Below, one piece after another: positions 52,541 to 62,538 of a DNA stretch of 64,000 nucleotides. Made by a program: the position numbers and the translations under genes. This stretch comes from CAMDPA01 sp965223035. GTDB taxonomy: Bacteria; Pseudomonadota; Alphaproteobacteria; Rhizobiales; Hyphomicrobiaceae. Numbering within the stretch: the first letter of the stretch is position 1; every line of letters begins with the position of its first letter. The notes under the pieces were generated by a model. The model saw only the letters and a list, made by a program, of their open reading frames with translations. It searched no databases and was not told the DNA's origin. The stretch lies in contig OZ244980.1 in the NCBI GenBank assembly GCA_965223035.1, positions 1,178,001 to 1,242,000 on the forward strand, in the 5' to 3' direction.

Positions 52541-55296
52541 ATGCCACGCGCGTCCAAACCCGCAAAGTCATCCGCCGCAGCCAACGGCAAGCGGCCGCGC
52601 CCGTCGCGCGGAAAATCCGGTAAGCCGACCCCGCCTCCGCTCGACACCGCGGCCGGCACGCCTGGCTTCGCAGAGTCCAGGCAGGCGTCGTTCGCCGTCG
52701 CTGGGTCCAGCTCGCGCAATGATGCCTCCGGCCGGCCGAATTCGGATGCGCAGGTGAGCAGCTTGCCGGCCTTGCGCAACCTTGGCGCGCCGCAGACTGG
52801 GCCGGCACCGATGTCCGCGGCGCTCGATGCGTTGTTGGCCCGTCCCGACCAGCGCTCAGCGGCAGCCCGCCAGATCCTCGCCGCGCAGCCGATGTTGGCG
52901 AGCCATCCGATCGTGGCCGGCACCGTCCAACAGTTCGTCCCGCACCGGCCGCTACGACCGGATAAGTCGGAAGGCGGCATCGCCTTCACATTAGCCTCCA
53001 CGTTCGAGCCGCAAGGCGATCAGCCGCAAGCGATCGCCGAGCTGTCCGAAGGCGTCCTGGCCCATGAGCACAATCAGGTGCTGCTCGGTGTCACCGGCTC
53101 GGGCAAGACCTTCACCATGGCCCAAGTGATCGCCCGAACCCAGCGGCCGGCGCTGGTCTTGGCGCCCAACAAGACGCTGGCCGCCCAGCTCTACGGCGAG
53201 TTCAAGAGCTTCTTCCCGGACAATGCGGTGGAGTATTTCGTCTCCTACTACGATTACTACCAACCCGAGGCCTACGTACCGCGCACGGATACCTACATCG
53301 AGAAGGAAAGCTCCATTAACGAGCAGATCGACCGTATGCGCCACGCGGCCACCCGTGCGCTGTTGGAGCGCGATGACGTGATCATCGTCGCCAGCGTGTC
53401 GTGCATCTACGGCATTGGGTCAGTCGAGACCTACACGGCGATGACGTTCACGCTGCAGGCCGGCGAGCGCATTTCGCAGCGCCAGCTGCTTGCCGACCTG
53501 GTCGCGTTGCAGTACCGGCGCAATGACGGCAATTTCCAACGCGGTACCTTCCGGGTGCGCGGCGACACCATCGAGTTGTTTCCAGCCCACTTGGAGGATC
53601 GGGCCTGGCGGATATCGCTGTTCGGCGACGAGGTTGAATCGATCACCGAGTTCGATCCGCTCACCGGCCACAAATCCGACGAGCTCAAGCTGGTCAAGAT
53701 CTACGCCAACTCGCACTACGTGACGCCGAAGCCGACCCTGCAGCAGGCGATGAACGCGATCAAGACGGAGCTCAAGCAACGGCTCGACGAACTTCACGCG
53801 ACCGGCAAGCTGCTCGAGGCACAACGGTTGGAGCAACGCACGCTATTTGACATCGAGATGATGGAGGCAACGGGCTCCTGCGCCGGCATCGAGAACTACT
53901 CGCGCTATCTCACCGGCCGGCAAGCCGGTGAGCCACCGCCGACGCTGTTTGAGTATCTGCCCGACGATGCGCTGGTGTTTGTCGACGAGAGCCATGTGAC
54001 GGTGCCGCAGATCGGCGGCATGTTCCGCGGCGATTTTCGGCGCAAGGCCACCTTGGCCGAGTATGGCTTCCGATTGCCGTCATGCATGGACAATCGTCCG
54101 TTGCGGTTCGAGGAGTGGGACGTCATGCGCCCGCAAACGCTGTTCGTGTCGGCGACGCCTGGCGGCTGGGAGCTGGAGCAAACCGTTGGCACGTTCGCGG
54201 AGCAGGTGATCCGTCCGACCGGGCTGATCGACCCGCAGGTGATCGTGCGGCCTGCCAAATCGCAGGTCGATGATCTGCTGGACGAGGTGCGCGCGGTCTC
54301 GCGCATGGGCTATCGTACGCTGGCCACGACGCTGACCAAGCGGATGGCGGAGGACCTCACCGAATACATGCACGAGAACGGCATTCGCGTGCGTTACATG
54401 CACTCCGACGTCGAGACCTTGGAGCGCATCGAGATCATCCGTGATTTGCGGCTCGGTGCGTTCGACCTGCTGATCGGCATCAACCTGCTGCGCGAGGGGC
54501 TCGACATCCCGAGTGCGCGCTGGTCGCCATTCTCGATGCGGACAAGGAGGGCTTCCTGCGCTCGGAGACCTCGTTGATCCAGACCATCGGCCGTGCCGCG
54601 CGCAACGTCGATGGCCGGGTGATCCTTTATGCCGACTCGATGACCGGGTCGATGGAGCGGGCGATCGCCGAGACCAACCGTCGTCGTGACAAGCAACTGG
54701 CCTTCAACGAGGCCAACGGCATCACCCCGCAAAGCGTCAAACGCAACATCGCGGACATACTGGATTCGGTTTACGAGCAGGACCACGTGACGGTGGACGC
54801 GGGATTTGCCGAGGCAGCGGGGACCGGACGCGTCGGCCATAATCTGGAGGCGGTGATACAGGACCTGGAAAAGAAAATGCGCGAGGCCGCCGCCGACTTG
54901 GAGTTCGAGACCGCCGCGCGGCTGCGCGACGAGATCAAGCGCCTGCGCGACACGGAGCTGGCCATCGCCGACGACCCGCTGGCGCGGCAAGGCGACGTCG
55001 AGGCGCGCGCCGGCGCCTTTGCCGGTGATCGCAAGTATGGTGCCGGCGCCAATCTGCCCACCAAGGCCAGGTCCGGCAAACGCTCCGCCAAAACAGCAAA
55101 GGCCGGCGCCTATGGCGAAAACATCCGCGGTCCACACAAGCCGACGCTGGGCGAGATGGGCCCCCACGCCGAGCGCGGGCTGCCGGTCGATAAGCTGAAG
55201 CCGCTGCCTCCCGTCAAGGCGGTCGACGTCGAGGACGCCAAGGACATCAAGCGCCGTCGCGGTCGTCCGAAAAAGACCGGTCGGCCTGGGGCATGA
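52541..55296 (+). pseudogene. uvrB: uvrB, excinuclease ABC subunit B, with one-base frameshift
   Basis: UvrB is the DNA-damage-verifying helicase of nucleotide excision repair. The first frame (52541-54577) holds an N-terminal extension of about 145 residues, the Walker A GVTGSGKT, the beta-hairpin YYDYYQPEAYVP and most helicase motifs up to GINLLREGLDIP. After CCG at 54509-54511 one base, most simply a G, is missing (expected CCGGAGTGC). The second frame then continues perfectly (ECALVAILDADKEGFLRSE, TIGRAARN) to the UVR domain and a basic tail, ending at 55296. Restoring one base gives about 918 residues. It is a real inactivating mutation or a sequencing error. Confidence 0.93.
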
Positions 55297-55325
55297 GGCA
55301 CGGACCGTTTAGCTCCGTTCCATGA

Positions 55326-56075
55326 TCAATCCAACGCGATCGGCGCCGATTCCGGCCACGCTCCGCGCTCAATGCGATCGGCCACGACGCCGCGCTCGGC
55401 TTCGGGCACGGCCTTGCGCGCGCGCTCCAGCATGTCATCGAGCGCCGGGTCCGCATGGCCGTTTCGCTTGGCACGGGCGAGGATGTAGGCGTTGTACGCT
55501 GGCGTCAGGCGGATCAATTGTCCGACGTTCGATAAACGGGCCAGTTCCAGCTGTGCGGGCGCATAATCGGCCTGCGTAAGCGTCACCAGTTGCAAAACGC
55601 CCAATGCCCCCGTTGACGCGCGAAAAGCGCTTTGTAGCAAAGCTTTGTCGTCCTGAGTTTGAGCCTTGTCGAATTGGGTGTTGAAGACATGCCCGAGCGA
55701 GTCTTCACCGTAGACGAAGAATGATTGGTTGATTCGCGCTCGTTTGATCTTGTTTTGCTGAAGCCAAGTCTTCAATGCCGCGATTTTCTCATTCGCATGG
55801 CACAGCGTGACCGCCGGATAATGTTTTGGCAAAATGTGAAAGAACCAAGTCAACGAATTCACAATATCCGATGGACCTTGATCGACAAGTGACAGCGGTG
55901 CTGGGATATGAGGATTGCGCGCGATAAGCGCCTGGGTCAATTGCGTGATCTTCTCTTCGCAGATTGCATTGTTAGGCGCGTCGCGCACCCGCTGCTGATA
56001 ATCGCCTATCAAAAGCGTTTCGGCCGGCGGGTAGGTAAGGCCGTCATAGGCGTCACTGGCCTTCTCCAGAATCAA
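55326..56075 (-). CDS. Exported protein of unknown function, start uncertain
   Basis: At least 249 residues from a TTG at 56075. In the same frame, upstream codons encode a convincing signal peptide (IIAGGWFAVVAASTPASAA, then SIEWLFL) back to a stop near 56200, but no ATG, GTG or TTG begins it. The start codon may be mutated or unusual. The body includes YPPAETLLIGDYQQRV, NSLTWFFHILPKHYPAV and a C-terminal half rich in Ala and Leu. I recognise no family. It is convergent with uvrB. Confidence 0.65.
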   Translation of the reverse strand: MILEKASDAYDGLTYPPAETLLIGDYQQRVRDAPNNAICEEKITQLTQALIARNPHIPAPLSLVDQGPSDIVNSLTWFFHILPKHYPAVTLCHANEKIAALKTWLQQNKIKRARINQSFFVYGEDSLGHVFNTQFDKAQTQDDKALLQSAFRASTGALGVLQLVTLTQADYAPAQLELARLSNVGQLIRLTPAYNAYILARAKRNGHADPALDDMLERARKAVPEAERGVVADRIERGAWPESAPIALD

Positions 56076-56211
56076 GAAAAGCCATTCTATGCTGGCGGCA
56101 CTTGCCGGTGTGCTCGCTGCAACGACGGCGAACCAACCCCCCGCGATGATGGTCGCTAACCTTTGATGTGGCCCGAGTGGCCTCTTAAGTGCGCTGAAAT
56201 GTTAGCGCCAA

Positions 56212-56255
56212 GAGCAATCTCCAATATGAGCAATCTCCAATATGAGCCATCTCCA
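56212..56255. repeat. 16-bp tandem repeat, nearly three copies
   Basis: GAGCAATCTCCAATAT twice exactly, then GAGCCATCTCCA. It lies upstream of the exported protein, close to where its missing start would be. The rest of the gap (56256-56571) holds no gene that I can see. Confidence 0.88.
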
Positions 56256-56571
56256 ACGACTGGCGTTGGTGGCGAACCGAGCCCCCCATGATCTCTATCA
56301 CCGCCGATGCGACGCGTGCGCACGCCATGCACGACTTCCCCATCGGCTTCGATGCGCACGGTGCGCCGAGATCGTTGGCCGCCCCGCTCACGCGAGCCAT
56401 TATAGCGCAATGATGAAAGAAAATCTCAACACGGATTGATGGTGGCGGCGTTGATGAAGCTGAGCACGCCAAGCTTGAACCCGGCGCGGCGTGGCGTAGC
56501 TATGCGGGACTCTCGCCGGTGCGATCGACCGCGGCAAACCTTGGCGCGCGCCATGCAGATTAATGCTGCGC

Positions 56572-57759
56572 CTAGTGCCTATGCTGTTTTGGCAACTCCA
56601 TAACCCGCTTCATGAATTTGTCGAACAATGGAACCGTAAATGCAGTGTCGCCATGAGATGGAGAGTAAACCATCCCCTTCTTGATCAGAGCACTTCGCGT
56701 AGGGGCCACGGTTTGCGATTTGACACCAATCATGTCGGCAATTTCACCCGACCGCTTAACCCCTTCACCCAATTCGGCAAGCGCCCTCATGTAGCGCTTT
56801 TCAGACGGTGTGCAGCGGTCGAACCTAACTTTGAAGAAGCCTTGATCGAGTTCGTCGATGGCCTTTTTTGAAGCGATTTTTACGTCGGACAGATCAATCG
56901 TCTTCGTGCGTGCGACGTTCCAGGCCTCGTATGCCCATTGCTGAAGAAAGTACGGGTAGCGTTGGGTCTCAAAGAGGATTTGTTTGATTGCATCCGCAGT
57001 GAACGTTACATCCTCTTCTCGCGCAGGCTCTTGAATTGCGAATTCCGCATCGTGTTCCTCTAGGGCGCCAACTTGCGGAAAGCGGAATAGCCGTTCTGCA
57101 TAAGATTTTGAGTTGCCGGCGAGGCCCAGGATTTGTGGCAATCCAGCGCCGATCACGATCAGCGGAAGTGCTTTCTGATTGATCCGATGGACGGCCATAA
57201 TCAGCGCACTGAATTCGTCTGATCTCAAATACTGTAGTTCGTCGAGGAGTAGTGCCACAGGCCGCCCTGCGACGTGCGCCGCGAGTGCGACCGCTAAGAG
57301 GAGTTGCGGCAGATCAGCCTCAATGTCGCCGGAGTCGGCAATACCAAGCTCGGGCTCGATCCCGATTTCCACCCCCTCAAACTTAATCTTGATTGATTGA
57401 ATAAAACTCTTCAAGGCGCGAAGGGCCCGTGTTGCCATTTCTCTCGCGTTCTCGATTTTGCTGAGCTTGTAGAGTAAAGTGCGCAGACCGGGCACGAGCA
57501 GTTCGGCAAGCGTCTTTCCCTCATGCGCCTCAACAAAAATTGTTTCGTAGCCCTCGTCGTTGGCGAATACCTCCACCTGATTCAGTAACACGGTCTTACC
57601 GACCCCGCGCAGACCTACCAAGATTTGGCTCTGCGTTGGTCTCCCATTCGCGACACGCGTCAGCGCGGTGCGAGAAGCATCCAGAATGGTTTGGCGCCCC
57701 GCCAATTCAGGCGGCGGACTGCCGGCGCCGGGAGCGTAGGGGTTGCGAACTGGATCCAT
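56572..57759 (-). CDS. AAA ATPase with C-terminal winged helix
   Basis: A 395-residue ATPase of the ORC/STAND-like AAA type often found alone in accessory DNA. Walker A is GLRGVGKT (49-56), Walker B is ALLLDELQYL, sensor 1 is near LPLIVIGAGLPQI, and a C-terminal winged helix (about 320-385, RSGEIADMIGVKSQTVAPTR) can bind DNA. Codon usage is more AT-rich than its neighbours, suggesting transfer. ATG at 57759; directly upstream are repeated TATAGC boxes that may be its own operator. The partner or target is unknown. Confidence 0.88.
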   Translation of the reverse strand: MDPVRNPYAPGAGSPPPELAGRQTILDASRTALTRVANGRPTQSQILVGLRGVGKTVLLNQVEVFANDEGYETIFVEAHEGKTLAELLVPGLRTLLYKLSKIENAREMATRALRALKSFIQSIKIKFEGVEIGIEPELGIADSGDIEADLPQLLLAVALAAHVAGRPVALLLDELQYLRSDEFSALIMAVHRINQKALPLIVIGAGLPQILGLAGNSKSYAERLFRFPQVGALEEHDAEFAIQEPAREEDVTFTADAIKQILFETQRYPYFLQQWAYEAWNVARTKTIDLSDVKIASKKAIDELDQGFFKVRFDRCTPSEKRYMRALAELGEGVKRSGEIADMIGVKSQTVAPTRSALIKKGMVYSPSHGDTAFTVPLFDKFMKRVMELPKQHRH

Positions 57760-57763
57760 GGGC

Positions 57764-57812
57764 CAAATATAGCCAAATTAGGCAAATATAGCAAGAATCA
57801 GCTATATTCAGC
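57764..57812. promoter_or_regulatory. Repeated TATAGC boxes, candidate autoregulatory operator
   Basis: CAAATATAGC at 57764 and 57783 (19 bases apart), then GCTATATTCAGC at 57801. The second and third form a perfect 8-bp inverted repeat (AATATAGC, 8 bases, GCTATATT). It lies 5 bases before the ATPase start, so a bound protein would block transcription or ribosome entry. Confidence 0.5.
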
Positions 57813-57941
57813 TAACTCTGCTATAGACCAGGCCTGACGGACGGCTGCCGTCATTGATCGTCGCGCTGATGTATTGATCGATGGTTCTACTTGGGGCCGC
57901 TACACCAAAGCGCGCTCCGGCTTTCTACCGGCGACCACCGC

Positions 57942-59087
57942 CTACCGAAAATGCTTCGACAGCTTGAGGCCTTGGGCCTGGTAGTGCGAGCCCAACCCCT
58001 GGCCGTACAGCATGTCCGGGGCCTCGGTCAGCTGCTCATAGATCAGCCGGCCGACGATCTGGCCATCCTCCAGCACGAATGGCACTTTGTGGGAGCGCAC
58101 CTCCAACACCGCCTTGGCGCCCGCGCCACCGGCGGCGTCATGGCCGAACCCTGGATCGAAGAACCCGGCATAGTGCACGCGGAACTCTCCGACCAAGGGG
58201 TTGAACGGCACCATCTCGGCGGCGTGGCTCGGCGGCACATGGACCGCTTCCTTGGAGGCCAGGATGTAGAATTCATCCGGGTCGAGCACCAGTCGATGCG
58301 CGCCGTGGGCATGGATCGGCTCCCAAAAGTCGAGCACCGCGCAGGCTGCCACCTGGTCGACATCGACGAGGCCGGTGTGCCGTTTGGCGCGATAACCCAC
58401 CAACCCGCTCGCATCGCCGGCGAGATCGACGGACAGCGCGATACCGTCGGCGATGTCGGCGGTGGCATGGGGCCCCGACACCAGCGGCTGCCGGCGGTGC
58501 AACTCGCGCAGCGCCTGGTCGCCCCGCTCCACCGCCCCGCACCGGAAGCGCAGTTGCGATAGCCGACTGCCGGTGCGCACCAGCACCGGGAACGTCTGAG
58601 GACAGATCTCGGCATAAAGCGGTCCGCTATACCCGCTGGGGATCTGATCGAAGGCGCCAACCCCGTCGGCGATCACCCGCGTGAACACATCGAGCCGGCC
58701 GGTTGAGCTTTTGGGATTGGCTGCGGCAGACAGCGTGGCCGGCAGCGCCAGGCTCTCCAGCAGCGGCACCACGTAGACGCAGCCGGTCTCCAAGACCGCA
58801 CCGTCTTTAAGGGCGATCTGATGCAGCGCGTGGGCCTTGAGCCGGTCCGCGACGCTGCAGTTCGGCCCCGCCAGGAAGCTGGCGCGCACCCGATAGGCGG
58901 TGGCGCCGAGCCGCAGGTCGAGGCTGGCCGGCTGCAACTGACCATCGAGCAAGGGCTGCGCAAGCGCAATGGTGCCATCGCTGATCAGGCTGCGAATCGC
59001 CTGCGAAGGCAGCAGGCCGGTCCCGGCAGCGATCGCAGCAGCGCGATGCACCGGGTGGCCTTGCGCGGTTACACTGGCCGTGGCCAT
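57942..59087 (-). CDS. dcd: 2'-deoxycytidine 5'-triphosphate deaminase, double-domain type
   Basis: A 381-residue enzyme converting dCTP to dUTP for thymidylate synthesis. It is twice the usual length of Dcd (about 190) and consists of two dUTPase-like halves, as in alphaproteobacteria. The signatures are GQLQPASLDLRLG and NPKSSTGRLDVFTRV in the N-terminal half, and LDPDEFYILASKEAV and PGFGHDAAGGAGAKAVLEVR in the second. ATG at 59087 follows GGGGAGAG by six bases; an open frame to 59318 has no site. Confidence 0.93.
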   Translation of the reverse strand: MATASVTAQGHPVHRAAAIAAGTGLLPSQAIRSLISDGTIALAQPLLDGQLQPASLDLRLGATAYRVRASFLAGPNCSVADRLKAHALHQIALKDGAVLETGCVYVVPLLESLALPATLSAAANPKSSTGRLDVFTRVIADGVGAFDQIPSGYSGPLYAEICPQTFPVLVRTGSRLSQLRFRCGAVERGDQALRELHRRQPLVSGPHATADIADGIALSVDLAGDASGLVGYRAKRHTGLVDVDQVAACAVLDFWEPIHAHGAHRLVLDPDEFYILASKEAVHVPPSHAAEMVPFNPLVGEFRVHYAGFFDPGFGHDAAGGAGAKAVLEVRSHKVPFVLEDGQIVGRLIYEQLTEAPDMLYGQGLGSHYQAQGLKLSKHFR

Positions 59088-59382
59088 GCTGGGCTCTCCC
59101 CTCGAATCACGGCCCGATCTAACCCCGAGCCGGTTTCCGCTCCAAGCCGAGCGCGCGGTCTTTTCCCCAATGATTGCCGCGTTGCGGCCTCCACGTCGCG
59201 GTAGATTGCCCGTAACCCTCAAAAAATAATAGGAATTTTTTGCCCCATTGGGTAACATCCGGTGGCTGCGGTCGCCACCATGGCCGATCCCGATGGCGCT
59301 TTCGACCAAAGTCGGCACTTGACGGATCGAGATGAAATTGCTGCAACTGCGAAATGCATTGCCCTGCCCTGGACTCCCGCGG

Positions 59383-59703
59383 ATGAGCGACCACGTGCTT
59401 CGTTTGCTCGCCGATACGATCGCCGCCCGCCGCGGCGAGAGTTCTGAGCGTTCTTACACGCGCCAATTGCTAGACGGCGGACCGCAGCGATGCGCCAAGA
59501 AGCTGGGCGAGGAGGCCGTCGAGACCGTCATTGCCGCGATCGCCGAAGATGATGCGGCATTGACCAACGAAGCGGCAGACCTCATCTTCCATCTGATGGT
59601 TCTGCTGGAAAGCCGTAGAATTGATGTTCGCCGCGTGCTGGACGTGCTCGAGCAACGCAGCGGAACCTCTGGGCTGGCTGAGAAGGCTGCCCGTCAGGGC
59701 TGA
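59383..59703 (+). CDS. hisE: Phosphoribosyl-ATP pyrophosphatase
   Basis: A 106-residue MazG-like enzyme for the second step of histidine synthesis, PR-ATP to PR-AMP plus pyrophosphate. The motif KKLGEEAVETVIAA and DEAADL-like NEAADLIFHLMVLL are the metal-binding parts. The ATG at 59383 gives the usual length; the frame extends to 59332 without a site. coaA follows 18 bases after the stop, the order typical of alphaproteobacteria, so co-transcription is likely. Other his genes are not in the window. Confidence 0.93.
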   Translation: MSDHVLRLLADTIAARRGESSERSYTRQLLDGGPQRCAKKLGEEAVETVIAAIAEDDAALTNEAADLIFHLMVLLESRRIDVRRVLDVLEQRSGTSGLAEKAARQG

Positions 59704-59721
59704 AGCGAGCAAGGCTCCACG

Positions 59722-60741
59722 ATGCATGATGATGCCGCCGTTCTGACCGAGACGAGCGTCGCAGCGCGCCGTGCCCCTGAATGGTTGGGTGATCAGACCA
59801 ATATCGGTTTCTCGCCCTATCGCATCTTCGACCGGGCCGAATGGGCGCGGCTGCGCGAAGATACGCCGATGACCTTGGTGCCGCGCGATCTAGAGCAGTT
59901 GTCGGGGCTGATTGAAGAGTTGTCGATGGAGGAGGTGGAGCAAATCTATCTACCGCTGTCGCGCTTGCTCAATCTTTATGTTGCTGCAACCTTGGAACTT
60001 TATGCCGCCTCCAATCGGTTCCTCGGCCATCGTTATACCAAGGTGCCGTTCATCGTCGGAATTGCCGGGTCAGTGGCGGTCGGCAAGAGCACCACTGCGC
60101 GCGTGTTGCGCGCGCTGCTCGCGCGCTGGCCGGACCATCCACGGGTCGACCTGGTCACCACCGACGGCTTCTTATACCCGAATGCGGAGCTGGAGCGTCG
60201 CGGCCTGATGGAGCGGAAGGGTTTTCCGGAGAGCTTTGATACGGCCAAGCTCCTGAACTTTTTGGCGGAAATTAAGGCAGGGGGGGCCCGGGCCGAGGCC
60301 CCTGTCTATTCGCACTTCCATTATGACATCCGGCCGGGTCATTCGACGGTGATCGAGCGCCCGGACATTCTGATCGTCGAGGGGCTAAACGTCCTGCAAC
60401 CCGCTTGCGTTCAGTCACGCGATGGCGATGCAATTCCGTTTGTATCCGACTTCTTCGACTTCTCGATCTATATCGACGCGGATGAAAGCGTGCTCGAGCA
60501 ATGGTACTTGACCCGCTTCATGAAGCTGCGGTCCACCGCGTTTCGTGATCCCGCGGCCTACTTTCACCGTTATGCCGATCTCACCAAAAACGAGGCGATA
60601 ACACGCGCGCTGGAGATTTGGCGGACCATCAACCTCCCGAATTTGATGGAAAACATTCTGCCCACGCGGCAGCGGGCCAGGCTGATCTTGCGCAAAGGCC
60701 CGTCGCACCAGATCGAAAGCGTGGCTTTGCGTAAGCTCTAA
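59722..60741 (+). CDS. coaA: Pantothenate kinase, type I
   Basis: A 339-residue kinase for the first, rate-limiting step of coenzyme A synthesis. The Walker A motif is GSVAVGKS (116-123), and FSPYRIFDRAEWARLR, VTTDGFLYPN and RKGFPESFD are type I signatures, as is VIVEGLNVLQ-like ILIVEGLNVL. ATG at 59722 is eight bases after AAGG. Regulation by CoA feedback is known for this family and the motif region is intact. Confidence 0.95.
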   Translation: MHDDAAVLTETSVAARRAPEWLGDQTNIGFSPYRIFDRAEWARLREDTPMTLVPRDLEQLSGLIEELSMEEVEQIYLPLSRLLNLYVAATLELYAASNRFLGHRYTKVPFIVGIAGSVAVGKSTTARVLRALLARWPDHPRVDLVTTDGFLYPNAELERRGLMERKGFPESFDTAKLLNFLAEIKAGGARAEAPVYSHFHYDIRPGHSTVIERPDILIVEGLNVLQPACVQSRDGDAIPFVSDFFDFSIYIDADESVLEQWYLTRFMKLRSTAFRDPAAYFHRYADLTKNEAITRALEIWRTINLPNLMENILPTRQRARLILRKGPSHQIESVALRKL

Positions 60742-60810
60742 CGCCAGCCGCCGGAGGGGTTAAATTGGGCGTCACGTGGTAACCGACCTGAGACTAGTGA
60801 GGACACGCCG

Positions 60811-61938
60811 GTGTCAGCCCACATCGCGCCACCGTTCCGCGCCGACGTGGTCGGCAGTCTGCTGCGATCCGACCAGTTGAAGCAGGCCCGCGCCGATCAC
60901 CGCATCGGCAAGATCACGGCCACGCGCCTACGCGAAATCGAAGACCGGGCCATCGGAGAGGTCGTCGCCATGCAGGAGCAGGTGGGCCTTAAGGTGGCCA
61001 GCGACGGCGAATTGCGCCGCGCAACCTACTCTGAAAACTTCACCACCAGTGGGTTGACCGGTATCACGACAAGCCATTCCGGGACGGGCGATTGGGCCTA
61101 TTCGGACGGCCACGGTAGCACCCGCAAGGCGCGTATTCCCCGTGTCATCGATCGCATCCGCTGGCGTGGCGGAGCTGGCAACACGGACGATTTCCAGGTG
61201 TTGGCCGCCGCCGTCACGCGCGCCCTTCCGAAATTCACGCTGCCCGGCCCCTCATATATCTATCATCGTGCAGGACGCGACAACATCAGCCGCGATGTCT
61301 ATCCCTCGCTCGACGGCTTCTGGGCGGATCTGAGCGCGGCTTACCAAGCCGAGATCGCGGCGCTGTACGATGCCGGCTGCCGCTATCTGCAGCTCGATGA
61401 CACCGCCATAGCCAAGCTGGGCGATCCCGAGATCCAGCGGGCGCTGGCCCGGCGCGGCGACGACTGGCAGCATCTGCTCGCAACCTACATCGATGTCATC
61501 AACGCCGTTATCGCTGGCGCGCCCCCGGACCTGCACATCGCCTTGCACGTGTGCCGCGGTAATCAGGCCGGACACTGGCAGGCGGCTGGCGGCTATGATG
61601 TGGTGGCCGGGCCGTTGTTCACCCGGCTCGACGTTTCGACGATTTTCATGGAGTACGACAGTCCGCGTGCCGGCACCTTCGCGCCGTTGCGTTGGCTGCC
61701 TGATGATAAAGTCGTGGTGTTGGGACTGGTTTCCACCAAGGTTGCCGCGCTTGAGTCGCCCGATGCGATCCGATCACGGATCGCCGAGGCGGCGCGGATT
61801 GTACCTTTGGACCGATTATGTCTCTCCCCCCAATGTGGCTTTGCCAGTTCGGAAGCCGGTAATCCGCTGTCGGAAGACCAACAGAGGGCCAAGCTCAAAC
61901 TGGTCGTCGATGTCGCGCAGGAGGTTTGGGGCGCCTGA
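60811..61938 (+). CDS. MetE-like methyltransferase (C-terminal barrel only)
   Basis: A 375-residue protein of the cobalamin-independent methionine synthase family, C-terminal catalytic barrel without the N-terminal half. The zinc ligands are seen: H-x-C in LHVCRGN, Glu in FMEYDSPRAG, Cys in SPQCGFAS. RADVVGSLLR at the start and LPGPSYIYHR are typical of the YxjG/YitJ-like group. GTG at 60811 follows GAGGA by seven bases. It transfers a methyl group to a thiol, perhaps homocysteine, from an unknown donor. It is a second member beside 37837-38889, but not a close relative. Confidence 0.87.
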   Translation: MSAHIAPPFRADVVGSLLRSDQLKQARADHRIGKITATRLREIEDRAIGEVVAMQEQVGLKVASDGELRRATYSENFTTSGLTGITTSHSGTGDWAYSDGHGSTRKARIPRVIDRIRWRGGAGNTDDFQVLAAAVTRALPKFTLPGPSYIYHRAGRDNISRDVYPSLDGFWADLSAAYQAEIAALYDAGCRYLQLDDTAIAKLGDPEIQRALARRGDDWQHLLATYIDVINAVIAGAPPDLHIALHVCRGNQAGHWQAAGGYDVVAGPLFTRLDVSTIFMEYDSPRAGTFAPLRWLPDDKVVVLGLVSTKVAALESPDAIRSRIAEAARIVPLDRLCLSPQCGFASSEAGNPLSEDQQRAKLKLVVDVAQEVWGA

Positions 61939-61976
61939 CCGATCAAACCGCCACCGGTTTGGGTGTTTTACATGGA

Positions 61977-62352
61977 GATCGGCCCGCGAGTAGGACGCAT
62001 CCATCAGCGCTTTGCGAGCTTCGTTCAAGGTATCGACGTAAGCGGCCCTACCATGGCCATGCTGCGCCAACGCCCGCATCAAGGCGTCATTGTGATTGCC
62101 GCGGCCAACGCCCAGAATCGACGGATGCAGCCCGGTTTTGCGCGTGCGTTCGATAAAGCCATTCAGGTCGTCGCGGTTGGTGATGCCGACGTTAAAGTCA
62201 CCGCCGATGGCCGGATTGATGCGATTGACCGCCCGCTGATCGAAGTTGGCCTCGGCCGGGCGATAGGCATTGGCGATGCCGCCCGCGCCGGCCGTCGACC
62301 CCCCCGCCGTCAAGCCGTCCTTGGCCGCAATGATCTGGCACTTTTCGGCCAC
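61977..62352 (-). pseudogene. von Willebrand factor A domain protein, fragment
   Basis: On the minus strand a frame of about 120 codons reads GGSTAGAGGIANAYRPAEAN, GGDFNVGITNRDDLNGFIE and LGVGRGNHNDALMRALAQHG, then YVDTLNEARKAL. This matches the middle of YfbK-like vWA proteins, which are over 400 residues. The MIDAS start (DxSxS) and the C-terminal domain are missing, so it is a fragment. Confidence 0.82.
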
Positions 62353-62538
62353 GTTGGGCCGTCCCGCAACGCGAGTCTGTCCGCCGTTTCGGATATCCGT
62401 GCGACCTGCTCATAGATTCAGGCGTCTGTGAGAGGTCAGGCGCGGGCGGTAACTCCGCGTCGTTGTCTGACGCGTCATTACGGCTCGCTGACGGTGCCTC
62501 CAGCCAAGGCACCGGGGCCAAATGCTCGGTCCAGTGCG

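Noticed and set aside
54394..55167. 257-codon minus-strand frame
   Set aside because: Shadow of the UvrB C-terminal half in GC-rich DNA.
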